Origin: JAGQOZ01 sp041399205 | GTDB taxonomy: Bacteria > Planctomycetota > Planctomycetia > Pirellulales > Pirellulaceae | Assembly (NCBI GenBank): GCA_041399205.1 | Contig: JAWKTK010000013.1 | Coordinates: 1-64,000 of the forward strand | DNA: 64,000 bases | Reading direction: 5' to 3' | In this document: in pieces, positions 1 through 7,976 of the stretch | How the letters are laid out: each line of letters opens with the position of its first letter | How positions within the stretch are numbered: position 1 is the first letter of the stretch | The notes under the pieces: model-generated | Databases searched by the model: none | Told to the model about the DNA's origin: nothing | Seen by the model: the letters and a program-made list of their open reading frames with translations, nothing else | Made by a program: the position numbers and the translations under genes

Positions 1-195
1 CCATGCTACGGGAATTCAAGAGGTGGAAATTAAGAGGATGCGACGGGAAATCAAGAGGAGGAGGGAGCCGAGTGTCGATTGCGTTTTGTTTGACTTTTCA
101 ACAATCAATACGTATTAAACACCAATCTTCGGGGAGCTTTTTTGCGTTATCGCTGTATTTTTCGCAAGGAAATTCCGTTTCGGGACAGACGCTAA

Positions 196-2349
196 CTAGC
201 GTTTCTCGTATTGCTTTTTGAAGCGTGACCAGAACGAAGGAGCGTTGCTGGCTGTGGATTGTCTTTCATGAGTGGCGTCGGGACCGTCCGCGAGTGCTCG
301 GCGAGTATAGCCATAGGCGATGTATGCTGTATAGCCGGTCGCGGCGAAGAGGATGGCGAACATGACTCCGGCAAAAGCAAAGAAACGAGCCCAGGCCATG
401 ATGCTGAAACTAGCTAGGGCCAAGCAGACTACCACAAACCAGTTTAAGATGATGCGGCGGAACCAGACCTTTCTCGCATACTGGTTGATGGCATTTCGGG
501 CGGTTTGATTCGCCACTTCTCGCATTCCGGCAATATCACTTTCGGGCGCCTTTGCCATTGGCTTGAAGTCCGCCATCGTCAACGGCGGCAGGTCGGCTTC
601 GGCTTCGATATGACATTCTGGGCTTTCGTCGTTGACGACTTTGACCGGTTTGGCTACGACCGGCGCTGGCGAGTAGTTGCTTGGGCCTCCCGTTACTCGC
701 TGCAGCAGTTGCTCCATGTATTTGCTGATATCTTCTTCCTGATCGTTGTCTGCATGACCGTCTTGAGCAACGGGTTGTGGATTCAGTACAGAGCCAGTTG
801 GTCCAGGCAAGTCGTCATTTTCTGAATCCGTATCAGGGTCATCGGCGTCATCTAGTTCGGGTGCGTAACCCATATTGGAAAGGATGGACGCAGCATCGAC
901 AGGCGTTCGTTCTTGGACGGATGAATATTCAACGTCTTTGTCGGCCTGCTGGTCATCATTGTTTTCCAACGGCGACGCCATCGGCTCAACCGGACCGGCA
1001 TCCAGCGCAGGAGCGTTCATCACGGGAGTCGATTCAAGCATGATGGTACGACCGAATGCGTCGCCAGACTGGTCCGGGTCGGCAGGCGCATAGCCTTTCA
1101 GAAACGACGATGTCGATGGGGCATCCTGTGGCGGCTCAGCTTCCTGTGCACTGGATCTGACTTCCGGCGGTGGTGCGAATTGGCAATCTTCCCTTGCCGC
1201 ATCATTCGCTGCCACATCCGGGCGAACTGCCGCGAATTCGTTTCTTTGCGTTTCCACGTCTTCAGCGGATGCGTCTTGGGTTGCTTCGAGCGTTTCGATT
1301 TCGGGCGCCGCAGCGGTCGAATTCCATTCGGTCAAACTAGCTTGACTCGCTTGCCAAGCGTCCTTTTCGGCCAAAAATTCGTGCCAACTGCGTTCCAGTT
1401 CGGCTCGCTCTTGTTGCAGGGCCGCTCCTTCGTTCTCCAGGACTTGCAGTTTTTGTGCAACCTGATCCAGCATCTGCTGCGACTCGTTGGTCTCCGCTTC
1501 CGGACGCCCGGCCAAGTCGCGAGCTTGCTGTAGGACTTGCTTGAGCAGTTCCTTCAGGCCGCCGTCCTCCAAATCTTGCTGGGATGGTTCCCATTCCCAT
1601 CCCAGGGTGGCTAAGACTTCTTGCCCGATGTCTCGGAGCGATTCACGTTCCTGTAACAAGCGTTGACGTTGCGACGAATTTTTCTGCAGAGCGTCTTCTA
1701 GTTGGTTTTGGACTCGCAGAGATTCTCGAATCGCCTCGTGTTTTTGTTCCTCCGACGCTTGGCAATCGTGCTGGAAAACGCTGCATTGGGATTCCAGCGA
1801 TTCCATGTTATTTCTTAGCAGGCGATGTTGGTCCTGCAGATCGGCCAGGCGTTGTTCCAGTGCATGAAATTGACTGACTTTACGGCGCAACAGGCGTATC
1901 ACAGACTTCAGTCGTTGTGTGGCCGAATGCCGAGCTTCCTGCCGCTTGTGAATCTCGCGGTCCAAGCAGTCGGCCGTCACAGTCGAAACGTTGTGGTCAG
2001 ACAGATTTGGCCCCGGCTGGCTGGATTCAATTCGAATGTGCACGTCACCAATGGCGAGTTGATCTTGAGGTGTGAACCAAGCGTCACCAAAAGGCCGCCC
2101 GTTTAAGCGAGCGTGATTCGCCCAGTTTCGCACCGCAACGCCTCGTTTACCTTGCAGCAGCAAGACATCCATGGGCGAAGCAAAGTTGGTAGGGACAACA
2201 ATGTCACAGCTTGGGGACGAACCGACTTTCAATCGATCCTTCCGAAAGGCAACTCGTTCTTCCAAGCCTCCGCCCTGTTGAACCAGCAGCCAGCAGCGAG
2301 AATCATCAACACTGGAGGTATTAGAAGACGCAGTCGATTTGGTGGACAT
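196..2349 (-). CDS. FHA-domain coiled-coil protein with C-terminal membrane anchor
   Basis: A protein of about 717 residues. The N-terminal ~110 residues read like a forkhead-associated (FHA) fold: a KVGSSPSCDIVVP strand-turn, then a conserved Asn-containing stretch (NHARLNGRPFGD), which in this family binds phosphothreonine peptides. A long Gln/Glu-rich coiled coil follows (roughly residues 130-360), then an acidic low-complexity linker and two hydrophobic segments near the C terminus. A signalling or cell-envelope scaffold is an inference only. The open frame begins 17 codons earlier with TTG and a hydrophobic run; I prefer the ATG at 2349. It is divergent from the DksA-like gene. The FHA call is fairly safe, the role unknown. 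Confidence 0.75.
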   Translation of the reverse strand: MSTKSTASSNTSSVDDSRCWLLVQQGGGLEERVAFRKDRLKVGSSPSCDIVVPTNFASPMDVLLLQGKRGVAVRNWANHARLNGRPFGDAWFTPQDQLAIGDVHIRIESSQPGPNLSDHNVSTVTADCLDREIHKRQEARHSATQRLKSVIRLLRRKVSQFHALEQRLADLQDQHRLLRNNMESLESQCSVFQHDCQASEEQKHEAIRESLRVQNQLEDALQKNSSQRQRLLQERESLRDIGQEVLATLGWEWEPSQQDLEDGGLKELLKQVLQQARDLAGRPEAETNESQQMLDQVAQKLQVLENEGAALQQERAELERSWHEFLAEKDAWQASQASLTEWNSTAAAPEIETLEATQDASAEDVETQRNEFAAVRPDVAANDAAREDCQFAPPPEVRSSAQEAEPPQDAPSTSSFLKGYAPADPDQSGDAFGRTIMLESTPVMNAPALDAGPVEPMASPLENNDDQQADKDVEYSSVQERTPVDAASILSNMGYAPELDDADDPDTDSENDDLPGPTGSVLNPQPVAQDGHADNDQEEDISKYMEQLLQRVTGGPSNYSPAPVVAKPVKVVNDESPECHIEAEADLPPLTMADFKPMAKAPESDIAGMREVANQTARNAINQYARKVWFRRIILNWFVVVCLALASFSIMAWARFFAFAGVMFAILFAATGYTAYIAYGYTRRALADGPDATHERQSTASNAPSFWSRFKKQYEKR

Positions 2350-2984
2350 CTTGGCGGCAATCAGGAAAAAGGACGAAAGAATGAGAAAAGAACCAAGCAA
2401 TACGCCCGCTCTTTTGGTGGACTACCTCTGTCTGGAAATCAACGTATAACACGAGCCCACAATGGATTTAGGTTACGAACCAGGGTCGGTCAAAAAACGC
2501 AGCAAAGCCTTCCGTCCATCCAAAATGTCCATGTCGCCAAATCGTGACAGCAACAACCGCTTCTGCAACCTTGGTGGATACCACATGGTTTTGCCAACAG
2601 CCACAAAAACATTTTAGGTCTGAAACGAATGTGACGATTATCCGTATGCCCAATAATTGCAGATCGGAGCAATCCCGTATAAATCGTGGTCGCGCAAATT
2701 TAGCGAAACGTGAGTACTTCCCAGCGAATTGTCCGTTGATTTCTTCGCCAATTCGCAACGCGATTGAACGACAAGCAACGCCAAATTATTCGGAATTTTC
2801 CGACCACATTTTTTCGAGCTGCGTACTATAGTTTGGTTGCCGCATTAGCTAGCAACCGCAGGGCTGGCGAACAGATATACCTGTGTATTTCCAATGACAG
2901 ATTCGAGGTTTTAGCTTTAGGTTCCTGACCGGACAGAAGATCGGCAAACTTCGCCGCACGTGGAACTTATCGAGGTGTAGGGTT
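2350..2984. other. Divergent intergenic region, no gene recognised
   Basis: About 635 bases between the divergent FHA and DksA-like genes. Short open frames exist on both strands, but none has a convincing start, ribosome-binding site or protein-like composition. It probably holds the promoters of both genes; a TACTAT hexamer near 2823 could be a -10 box but I see no good -35 partner. Confidence 0.4.
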
Positions 2985-3428
2985 ATGGCACGCAAAGTTG
3001 CAATCGAGAACATGCGAGAGGTTCTGCTTCAGCGCCGCGAGGCCCTGCGGAAAGCTCTCAAGGGTGACCTAAGTCTGCTGAATGAACTCCGCGCACAAGC
3101 GGCAGGCGACGTGGTCGATTTTGCGATCGATTCCGCTCAGGATGAAATCAATTCGCAAATCGCCGAAGCGGAAAGTCGCGAACTGGGACAGATTGAAGAG
3201 GCGCTCAAGCGCATGAAAGAAGGTTCGTATGGACAGTGCGAAGGCTGCGGAACCAACATTCCCGTCATTCGGCTCCAAGCCCTTCCGTACGCCACGTACT
3301 GCATTCAATGTCAGCAAGAGATTGAACAGAATGGCGAACTTTCTCGGTCTGCAGGTGACTGGAGCCGAGTGCTAGATTCGTCTGACGATGACACCTTGAT
3401 TTCCGATTTGGAAATGGACGTGTCCTAA
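2985..3428 (+). CDS. DksA/TraR-type C4 zinc-finger regulator
   Basis: A 147-residue protein with a helical, coiled-coil N-terminal half and a four-cysteine zinc finger (Cys85, Cys88, Cys106, Cys109; motif CEGCG...CIQC). A DxxDxA motif is present at Asp42-Val-Val-Asp45-Phe-Ala, equivalent to the coiled-coil tip through which DksA acts at the RNA polymerase secondary channel in ppGpp-linked control. A purine-rich GAGGTGTAGGG stretch precedes the ATG. It stands alone, followed by a strong stem-loop. Family membership is clear; whether it is the true DksA orthologue or one of the shorter paralogues common in planctomycetes cannot be decided here. Confidence 0.88.
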   Translation: MARKVAIENMREVLLQRREALRKALKGDLSLLNELRAQAAGDVVDFAIDSAQDEINSQIAEAESRELGQIEEALKRMKEGSYGQCEGCGTNIPVIRLQALPYATYCIQCQQEIEQNGELSRSAGDWSRVLDSSDDDTLISDLEMDVS

Positions 3429-3439
3429 CAGAAAAAAGT

Positions 3440-3473
3440 ATTGTGCGACGACCAGGAGGGTTCGTCGCACAAT
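3440..3473. other. Perfect 12-bp stem-loop between dksA-like and htrA-like genes
   Basis: ATTGTGCGACGA (3440-3451) is exactly complementary to 3462-3473, with a 10-base loop. On the plus strand no T-run follows; on the minus strand a run of six T (complement of 3432-3437) lies just beyond the stem, the layout of a minus-strand intrinsic terminator. It may simply end DksA-like transcription or stabilise its mRNA. Confidence 0.6.
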
Positions 3474-3533
3474 CTTCGGACTGCTCGAATTTGGGCCGTC
3501 ATCTAATTCGACCGTATCGCATGGAGGTGTGTC

Positions 3534-4652
3534 TTGGTAAACAGATCGCGAACCCTGGCCCTTGGTTTGATCTTGTTCTCCAGTTTGGCGTGCGAAGCTC
3601 AGATTGAAGCCATTCTGTCGACCGCATCGTCGGTCAGTGATGCTCGCGCGGACGAATATGCCTCGATCGCTCGGCAAGCTGAACTGCTCGACCAACAACT
3701 CGGTCTGATCAAGCGAGTTGTTCGTTTGGTGACGCCCACCGTGGTTCATCTCGATTCATTCAAATCTGATAACGGCCCCGACGATGATCCGACGTTCGAA
3801 GAAGCCGGTTCGGGCGTGGTGATTGACATCAACGGGCAGAACTACATTTTGACCAACCGACACGTCATTAGTAATGCTGCGTTAAAAAACATTCAGATTC
3901 GCCTGCATGACGGACGTCACTTGACGGCAACCAACGCTTGGTCTGACCCGCAAACCGATGTGGCCGTGATTCAAGTTTCGGAAACCGGCCTGACTGCGGC
4001 TCGTATCGGCGATAGCGACCAAATGGAGATCGGTGACTTTGTCTTGGCCGTGGGCAGTCCCTTCGGCCTGAGTCATTCCATCAGTTACGGAATCATCAGC
4101 GCCAAAGGTCGCCGCGATTTGGAATTGGGCAGCCAAGACATTCGCCTTCAAGATTTCATCCAGACCGACGCAGCCATTAATCCCGGCAACAGTGGCGGTC
4201 CGCTGCTGAATTTACGAGGCGAAGTGATTGGAATCAACACGGCCATCGCCAGCAATTCCGGCGGAAACGAAGGCGTCAGTTTTGCCATTCCTAGCCAGCT
4301 AGTGATGTTCGCAGCGAAGCAACTGATTGAATCGGGCAATGTCGAACACGCCTTCTTGGGCGTCACACTAGACAACACATTCGGGCCTGACACCGCGAAG
4401 CAACTGGGCGTCAAACGAGTCAAAGGAGCGTTGGTCAAAGCAATTAACCCAGCGTCCCCGGCCTTCTTTGCCAACATCAAAATCAACGACCTGATTGTGC
4501 GGTACAACGGCCAAGTAGTCGAAGACGACGACCACTTAGTCAACCTTGTCAGTCTCACGCCCGTCGAAAACATGGTCACGTTGGACGTGGTACGAGAACG
4601 TCAGATTGTGCAAGTCAAAGTGAAGCTCGGGAAACGCCGCAACTTTGAATAA
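3534..4652 (+). CDS. HtrA/Deg-type serine protease with one PDZ domain
   Basis: A 372-residue exported trypsin-fold protease for envelope protein quality control. The catalytic triad is visible: His110 (TNRHVIS), Asp142 (TDVAVIQ) and Ser220 (NPGNSGGPL), followed by a single PDZ domain from about residue 275. The N terminus has a hydrophobic signal segment ending near a Cys20; the lipobox is poor, so a cleaved signal peptide is as likely as a lipoprotein. The start is TTG: GGAGG sits 6 bases upstream (3523-3527), no in-frame ATG occurs before the protease domain, and the ATG at 3521 is out of frame. Family certain, exact subtype not. Confidence 0.9.
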   Translation: MVNRSRTLALGLILFSSLACEAQIEAILSTASSVSDARADEYASIARQAELLDQQLGLIKRVVRLVTPTVVHLDSFKSDNGPDDDPTFEEAGSGVVIDINGQNYILTNRHVISNAALKNIQIRLHDGRHLTATNAWSDPQTDVAVIQVSETGLTAARIGDSDQMEIGDFVLAVGSPFGLSHSISYGIISAKGRRDLELGSQDIRLQDFIQTDAAINPGNSGGPLLNLRGEVIGINTAIASNSGGNEGVSFAIPSQLVMFAAKQLIESGNVEHAFLGVTLDNTFGPDTAKQLGVKRVKGALVKAINPASPAFFANIKINDLIVRYNGQVVEDDDHLVNLVSLTPVENMVTLDVVRERQIVQVKVKLGKRRNFE

Positions 4653-4679
4653 CATGCTATCCCCGATACTCCTGATCTG

Positions 4680-4907
4680 ATGAACTGCCCTAATTGCCAG
4701 CACCGAATGCAAGAAGGTTTAGGCGTTGTCCGAGGATCGTGGTTGCTATTCCCATTCTGCATCCTCTGTTTTCAACACTGCTGGTTTCGCCCAAAAAAGG
4801 GAAGAAAATCACTGGTTATTGCTTCAGGTTATAGCAAGCCCGCCTACCGTTGCGATCAATGTCGCACGGTTGTCATCCTGAAGCATCGAGTCGAACATTC
4901 GTCGTGA
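4680..4907 (+). CDS. Small zinc-ribbon-like protein
   Basis: 75 residues with two CxxC knuckles (Cys3/Cys6 and Cys58/Cys61) flanking a hydrophobic middle. The pattern CPNCxxxM...GY...CDQC matches small bacterial proteins with a DUF6487-like zinc ribbon. It starts 27 bases after the protease gene. Its 3' end overlaps the end of the convergent PEP-CTERM fragment by about 84 bases, so one of the two ends may be wrong. Function unknown. Confidence 0.55.
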   Translation: MNCPNCQHRMQEGLGVVRGSWLLFPFCILCFQHCWFRPKKGRKSLVIASGYSKPAYRCDQCRTVVILKHRVEHSS

Positions 4908-5546
4908 ATCAAAATCGATTGACTGAGCAAAAACGTTCTGCTCGCGCGACACACGGACGACTCGAACTCGATTTCGCCACACGGCAATGATTGCGAAGAA
5001 CAGCGACCAAACTTCAAGATTTGGTTCCGGAACATTGGCGACACCGGTACGAGGTCCAAGTTGTTCGTAACCGGCATCGGCAAATGCAGCCACAAAGTCC
5101 GAACGGTTGAATTCGCCATCAAGATTGGAATCGGCAAACCCAGTCGGTCGGAGCTCCACCACTCGATGTGTCCGGTCGTTTGACACCGTCCCGTCTTGGT
5201 TGGCGTCGAACCGAGCGTCACTTTTGCCATTTCGAATCGCTTGACTAATCGCATCGATAGCGGCCGCACCACACATTTTATCCGAATTCACGTCACGCTC
5301 GTTGACCAGAATCCGAATCCCCGCAGCAAGTCCGCCAGGGGAACCGTCATCGATCCGTTGGTAGGGCGTGAATGCGTCTTTCGGAATGGCGTAGCTAATT
5401 TGTCCCAGGTCTTCGGGATTGAAGTATTTGCCGTGCGTTCTGTCTCGTTCAATTTGAAAACCGACCGCCGGAGTAGTCGTGACGGGCAGCGCTGGTACGA
5501 GTTCCCTTCGGATCTTTACTTTAACCGGCTTCCTCAGCTGTAGCAC
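4824..5546 (-). pseudogene. PEP-CTERM/dockerin-like surface protein fragment
   Basis: The frame encodes two calcium-loop sequences of dockerin type (DANQDGTVSND and DSNLDGEFNRSDF) followed by a VPEP motif, a hydrophobic stretch and an arginine-rich patch, the sorting signal recognised by exosortase systems. There is no signal peptide and no ATG. The only start is a GTG eight bases after the YeeE-rhodanese gene, with no clear ribosome-binding site. After the usual PEP-CTERM end the frame runs on about 50 residues, unusual for the family. I read it as the 3' remnant of a larger secreted protein; a short functional protein is less likely. Confidence 0.5.
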
Positions 5547-5553
5547 CTCGTGT

Positions 5554-6747
5554 TCAAATGCCGCAGCCGCCGAGCACTTTCTTGACGGGGCGTTTCGCTG
5601 GTTGCAGATTATTTCGTTCGGAAATCATCTTGGTCAGCAATGGTGCTGCTCGTAAACGAAAGCGACGTTCGTCTTGGTTTGCGTTGTCTTGATTCGATTC
5701 GGCCGAAGGCGCTTCCAGGATCGTCTTGGCGAAATGTGAAAGACCGCCTTCCAATATGGCTACTCGTTGGTAGCCCAGTAACGAAGCCAAGGCAGCGGCG
5801 GTGGTGGCTGGTGTTTCGTTGTCGGCCAAGAATACTTTGGTCTTACGACTGCGCAGGATATCGTCCCACTGTTTCGAAAAGAATTCATCGGGGCGAATAT
5901 TGAGCGCGCCCGGCAAACTTTGCTTGGCGAATGCTTCGGGTGAGCGAATGTCAATCAACTGTAATGCAGGGTCCTTGTCTAGAATTCGAAAAGCGATCTC
6001 ATCTGCGGTCATGCGTTTGACCGGATGTTGGCGTTGATACGTTTCGCTGGCGGCGATTCGATTCAAGCGTTCGGTTCGCTCCGGAACAATCGCCAGGACG
6101 ACGCCGACCAACAGAATCGCAACGGCGGCCATTTTGTGTGAAACTGTTGGGAACGAACTGGCCGGACCGTGCGGATTGATCCAGCGTTCAAGACGTCCCA
6201 CGGCGATGAAGGCCGATACCGCAATGCCAATCAGGATCAGACCGAATTGGCCTGCCGACATGCCCAATAGCGAATGAATCGTCAGGTCACCAAACGCACT
6301 GGAGCGGTAAAATTCCGACAGATAGGGATACGCTTCGCCGAACAAGAAAACGCCGACGATGCCTCCCAGCACAAAAACGATGGCGTCAATCTTACCGATG
6401 GCCGCGCCGCAAAACGCGGTGCCGGGACAATAGCCGCCCATGACAAAACCAAGTCCCATAACAGCGCCACCAAGCAGTGCGGCGTACAAAAATGTGGGAT
6501 GGATGAAAATGATCTTGGTATCCAGCATGCCTAGCGTGCTCAACAGCGTTACGCCGCTCATGGCGGTCACGCCTGCCGTAAAGAAGACTCGCAGCACGGT
6601 AAAGTCGGTGCCATAAAATAGGCCGGTCAGTTTCTTTGACGATGAAAAGCCGGCTTGCTCCAGAACAAAGCCAAAGGCCATACCAATCAAGAAGCCAATG
6701 ATCAGATTTAGTTCGTCCGTAATGATGTCGGGAACAAAGGGGCCCAT
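5554..6747 (-). CDS. YeeE/YedE-type membrane transporter fused to rhodanese-like domain
   Basis: 397 residues. The first ~225 form a multi-spanning membrane domain of the YeeE/YedE (sulfur transport, TsuA-like) family, with conserved cysteines Cys107 and Cys113 in GGYCPGTAFCG; in thiosulfate transporters such cysteines pass the substrate. Residues ~249-344 form a rhodanese-like domain (DIRSPEAFAKQSLPGALNI, ending in LEGG), but the active-site loop near 306-314 reads KVFLADNETPAT with no cysteine, so sulfurtransferase activity is not expected. The tail ends in GGCGI. It lies 12 bases after the half-size partner, with an AGGAGG-type site between them. A role in sulfur-compound uptake is inferred from family and context. 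Confidence 0.85.
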   Translation of the reverse strand: MGPFVPDIITDELNLIIGFLIGMAFGFVLEQAGFSSSKKLTGLFYGTDFTVLRVFFTAGVTAMSGVTLLSTLGMLDTKIIFIHPTFLYAALLGGAVMGLGFVMGGYCPGTAFCGAAIGKIDAIVFVLGGIVGVFLFGEAYPYLSEFYRSSAFGDLTIHSLLGMSAGQFGLILIGIAVSAFIAVGRLERWINPHGPASSFPTVSHKMAAVAILLVGVVLAIVPERTERLNRIAASETYQRQHPVKRMTADEIAFRILDKDPALQLIDIRSPEAFAKQSLPGALNIRPDEFFSKQWDDILRSRKTKVFLADNETPATTAAALASLLGYQRVAILEGGLSHFAKTILEAPSAESNQDNANQDERRFRLRAAPLLTKMISERNNLQPAKRPVKKVLGGCGI

Positions 6748-6759
6748 GTTGAACTCCTC

Positions 6760-7281
6760 CTAATTCCAAAGTCGGCGAAAGAACCACGCCGAACCGTATG
6801 CGGCGCCAAAAATGGCGGCCATCGTTAGAATTCCGCCCGCAGATAGGACTGCTAATCCGCTGAGCGCCGCTCCGCTAGTGCAGCCTCGGCCCAGCATCGC
6901 TCCGAATCCAAATAACGTGCCACCCAACAAGGCTGCGATGATTCGAGTTCGTGGGCGAACGTGTGCCGGATGTTCGACGCGCCAAGTCAGTCGGTGCGAA
7001 ACCACGCCGGAAAGAAAAGCGCCCAACGTTAATCCAAGAGCTTCAAACACCAGCCAAGCTTTGAGCGGACTGTGCGAAGTGGCGGCGGCTTGATAAAAGT
7101 CTCCCTGTGCCGCATGCGCAGGAGCCACGGTCGCAACGCTGGCGACCACGACGCTTTTGAACGCGCCGCTGGCCCCGAGTCCTCGGCCGGTGATGTAAAT
7201 GGTCATCAGTAGAATCAAGCCCAGCAAAAAGCCGGCTTGGTACGGGTTCATGTATGGCGCAGGTTCGCGTTGGGCGTTCAT
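6760..7281 (-). CDS. YeeE/YedE-type membrane protein, half-size
   Basis: 173 residues, mostly hydrophobic, with the family signature GRGCTSGAALSG around Cys134. With the following gene it makes the two-part arrangement seen in split YeeE/YedE sulfur transporters. Only 2 bases separate it from the cytochrome b gene, so the four genes form one transcription unit. Which sulfur species it moves (thiosulfate, sulfide or a polysulfide) cannot be read from sequence. Confidence 0.85.
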   Translation of the reverse strand: MNAQREPAPYMNPYQAGFLLGLILLMTIYITGRGLGASGAFKSVVVASVATVAPAHAAQGDFYQAAATSHSPLKAWLVFEALGLTLGAFLSGVVSHRLTWRVEHPAHVRPRTRIIAALLGGTLFGFGAMLGRGCTSGAALSGLAVLSAGGILTMAAIFGAAYGSAWFFRRLWN

Positions 7282-7283
7282 GA

Positions 7284-7976
7284 TTATTCGTGTTTTTCGG
7301 AGGATGAAGTGGATGTGGAAACACCTGGAGGAGATGTTGTCAAGCTTTCGTCGGAATCGGTCGAGTCGCCTTCCAGTTCTTCGTAGCCGGTCAGCATCGC
7401 TTCCAAATTAGAAGTCGGTGTGTGGCCCGTTGTGGTCAAGTAGATGTGGGCCACAATGAAGGCGTTCAGCAAAAATGCGCCGGCCGTATGCACGACGGCA
7501 ATCGTTTCCAATCCACCGACGTTCAGTGATTCCATGCCATGTCGCTGCGGATAACGATAGAACATGTACAACAGGCCGGAGGTGACCATGACGGGAATGA
7601 CCAGTAGCTTGAGACCAAGATACGTCAGGCGTTGCAATGGATTGAGTTTGCTGATGACCGTTTTCTTGGTGGGATGCGGTGCGTTGCGAAAAATACCAAG
7701 CAGATAGTATTCCATTTGCGCGAATAGGCGTTTCCGAGTGGGAATGTATTGTCGCCATTCGCCGGTGGTGAAGTGCCAAAAAATGGCCAAGCCAATCAAG
7801 ACCATGAAAGCGACGGCGGCGGCACTGTGGTAACGAACCGCTTGGTCGAATCCGAAAAACTGGTACGACGAATGAATTTCAAATCCGGTGAGCGCCAAGA
7901 AGATGATCAACAACGCTTGCAGCCAATGCCAAAAACGTTCGAATCGCGTATACACCAGAACTCGCCTAACGCTCAT
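7284..7976 (-). CDS. Cytochrome b-type membrane subunit (cytochrome b561/thiosulfate reductase PhsC-like)
   Basis: 230 residues with about four transmembrane helices and spaced histidines (RFWHWLQ, VRYHSAA, AIFWHFTTG, VVHTAGAF, VAHIYL) fitting a di-heme b cytochrome that exchanges electrons with quinol. The open frame extends 107 codons upstream inside the octaheme gene. The ATG at 7976 is chosen because it overlaps the upstream stop as ATGA and begins the conserved protein. The Ser/Thr-rich acidic C-terminal tail is a lineage addition. It is presumably the membrane partner of the octaheme cytochrome encoded before it. Confidence 0.85.
   Translation of the reverse strand: MSVRRVLVYTRFERFWHWLQALLIIFLALTGFEIHSSYQFFGFDQAVRYHSAAAVAFMVLIGLAIFWHFTTGEWRQYIPTRKRLFAQMEYYLLGIFRNAPHPTKKTVISKLNPLQRLTYLGLKLLVIPVMVTSGLLYMFYRYPQRHGMESLNVGGLETIAVVHTAGAFLLNAFIVAHIYLTTTGHTPTSNLEAMLTGYEELEGDSTDSDESLTTSPPGVSTSTSSSEKHE

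Noticed and set aside
1..195. Purine-rich start of the window with three AAGAGG copies
   Set aside because: Short and imperfect; not enough structure for a repeat element, and no gene is visible.
2468..2831. Opposed short open frames between the FHA and DksA-like genes
   Set aside because: No ribosome-binding sites, no recognisable sequence pattern, and each contradicts the other.
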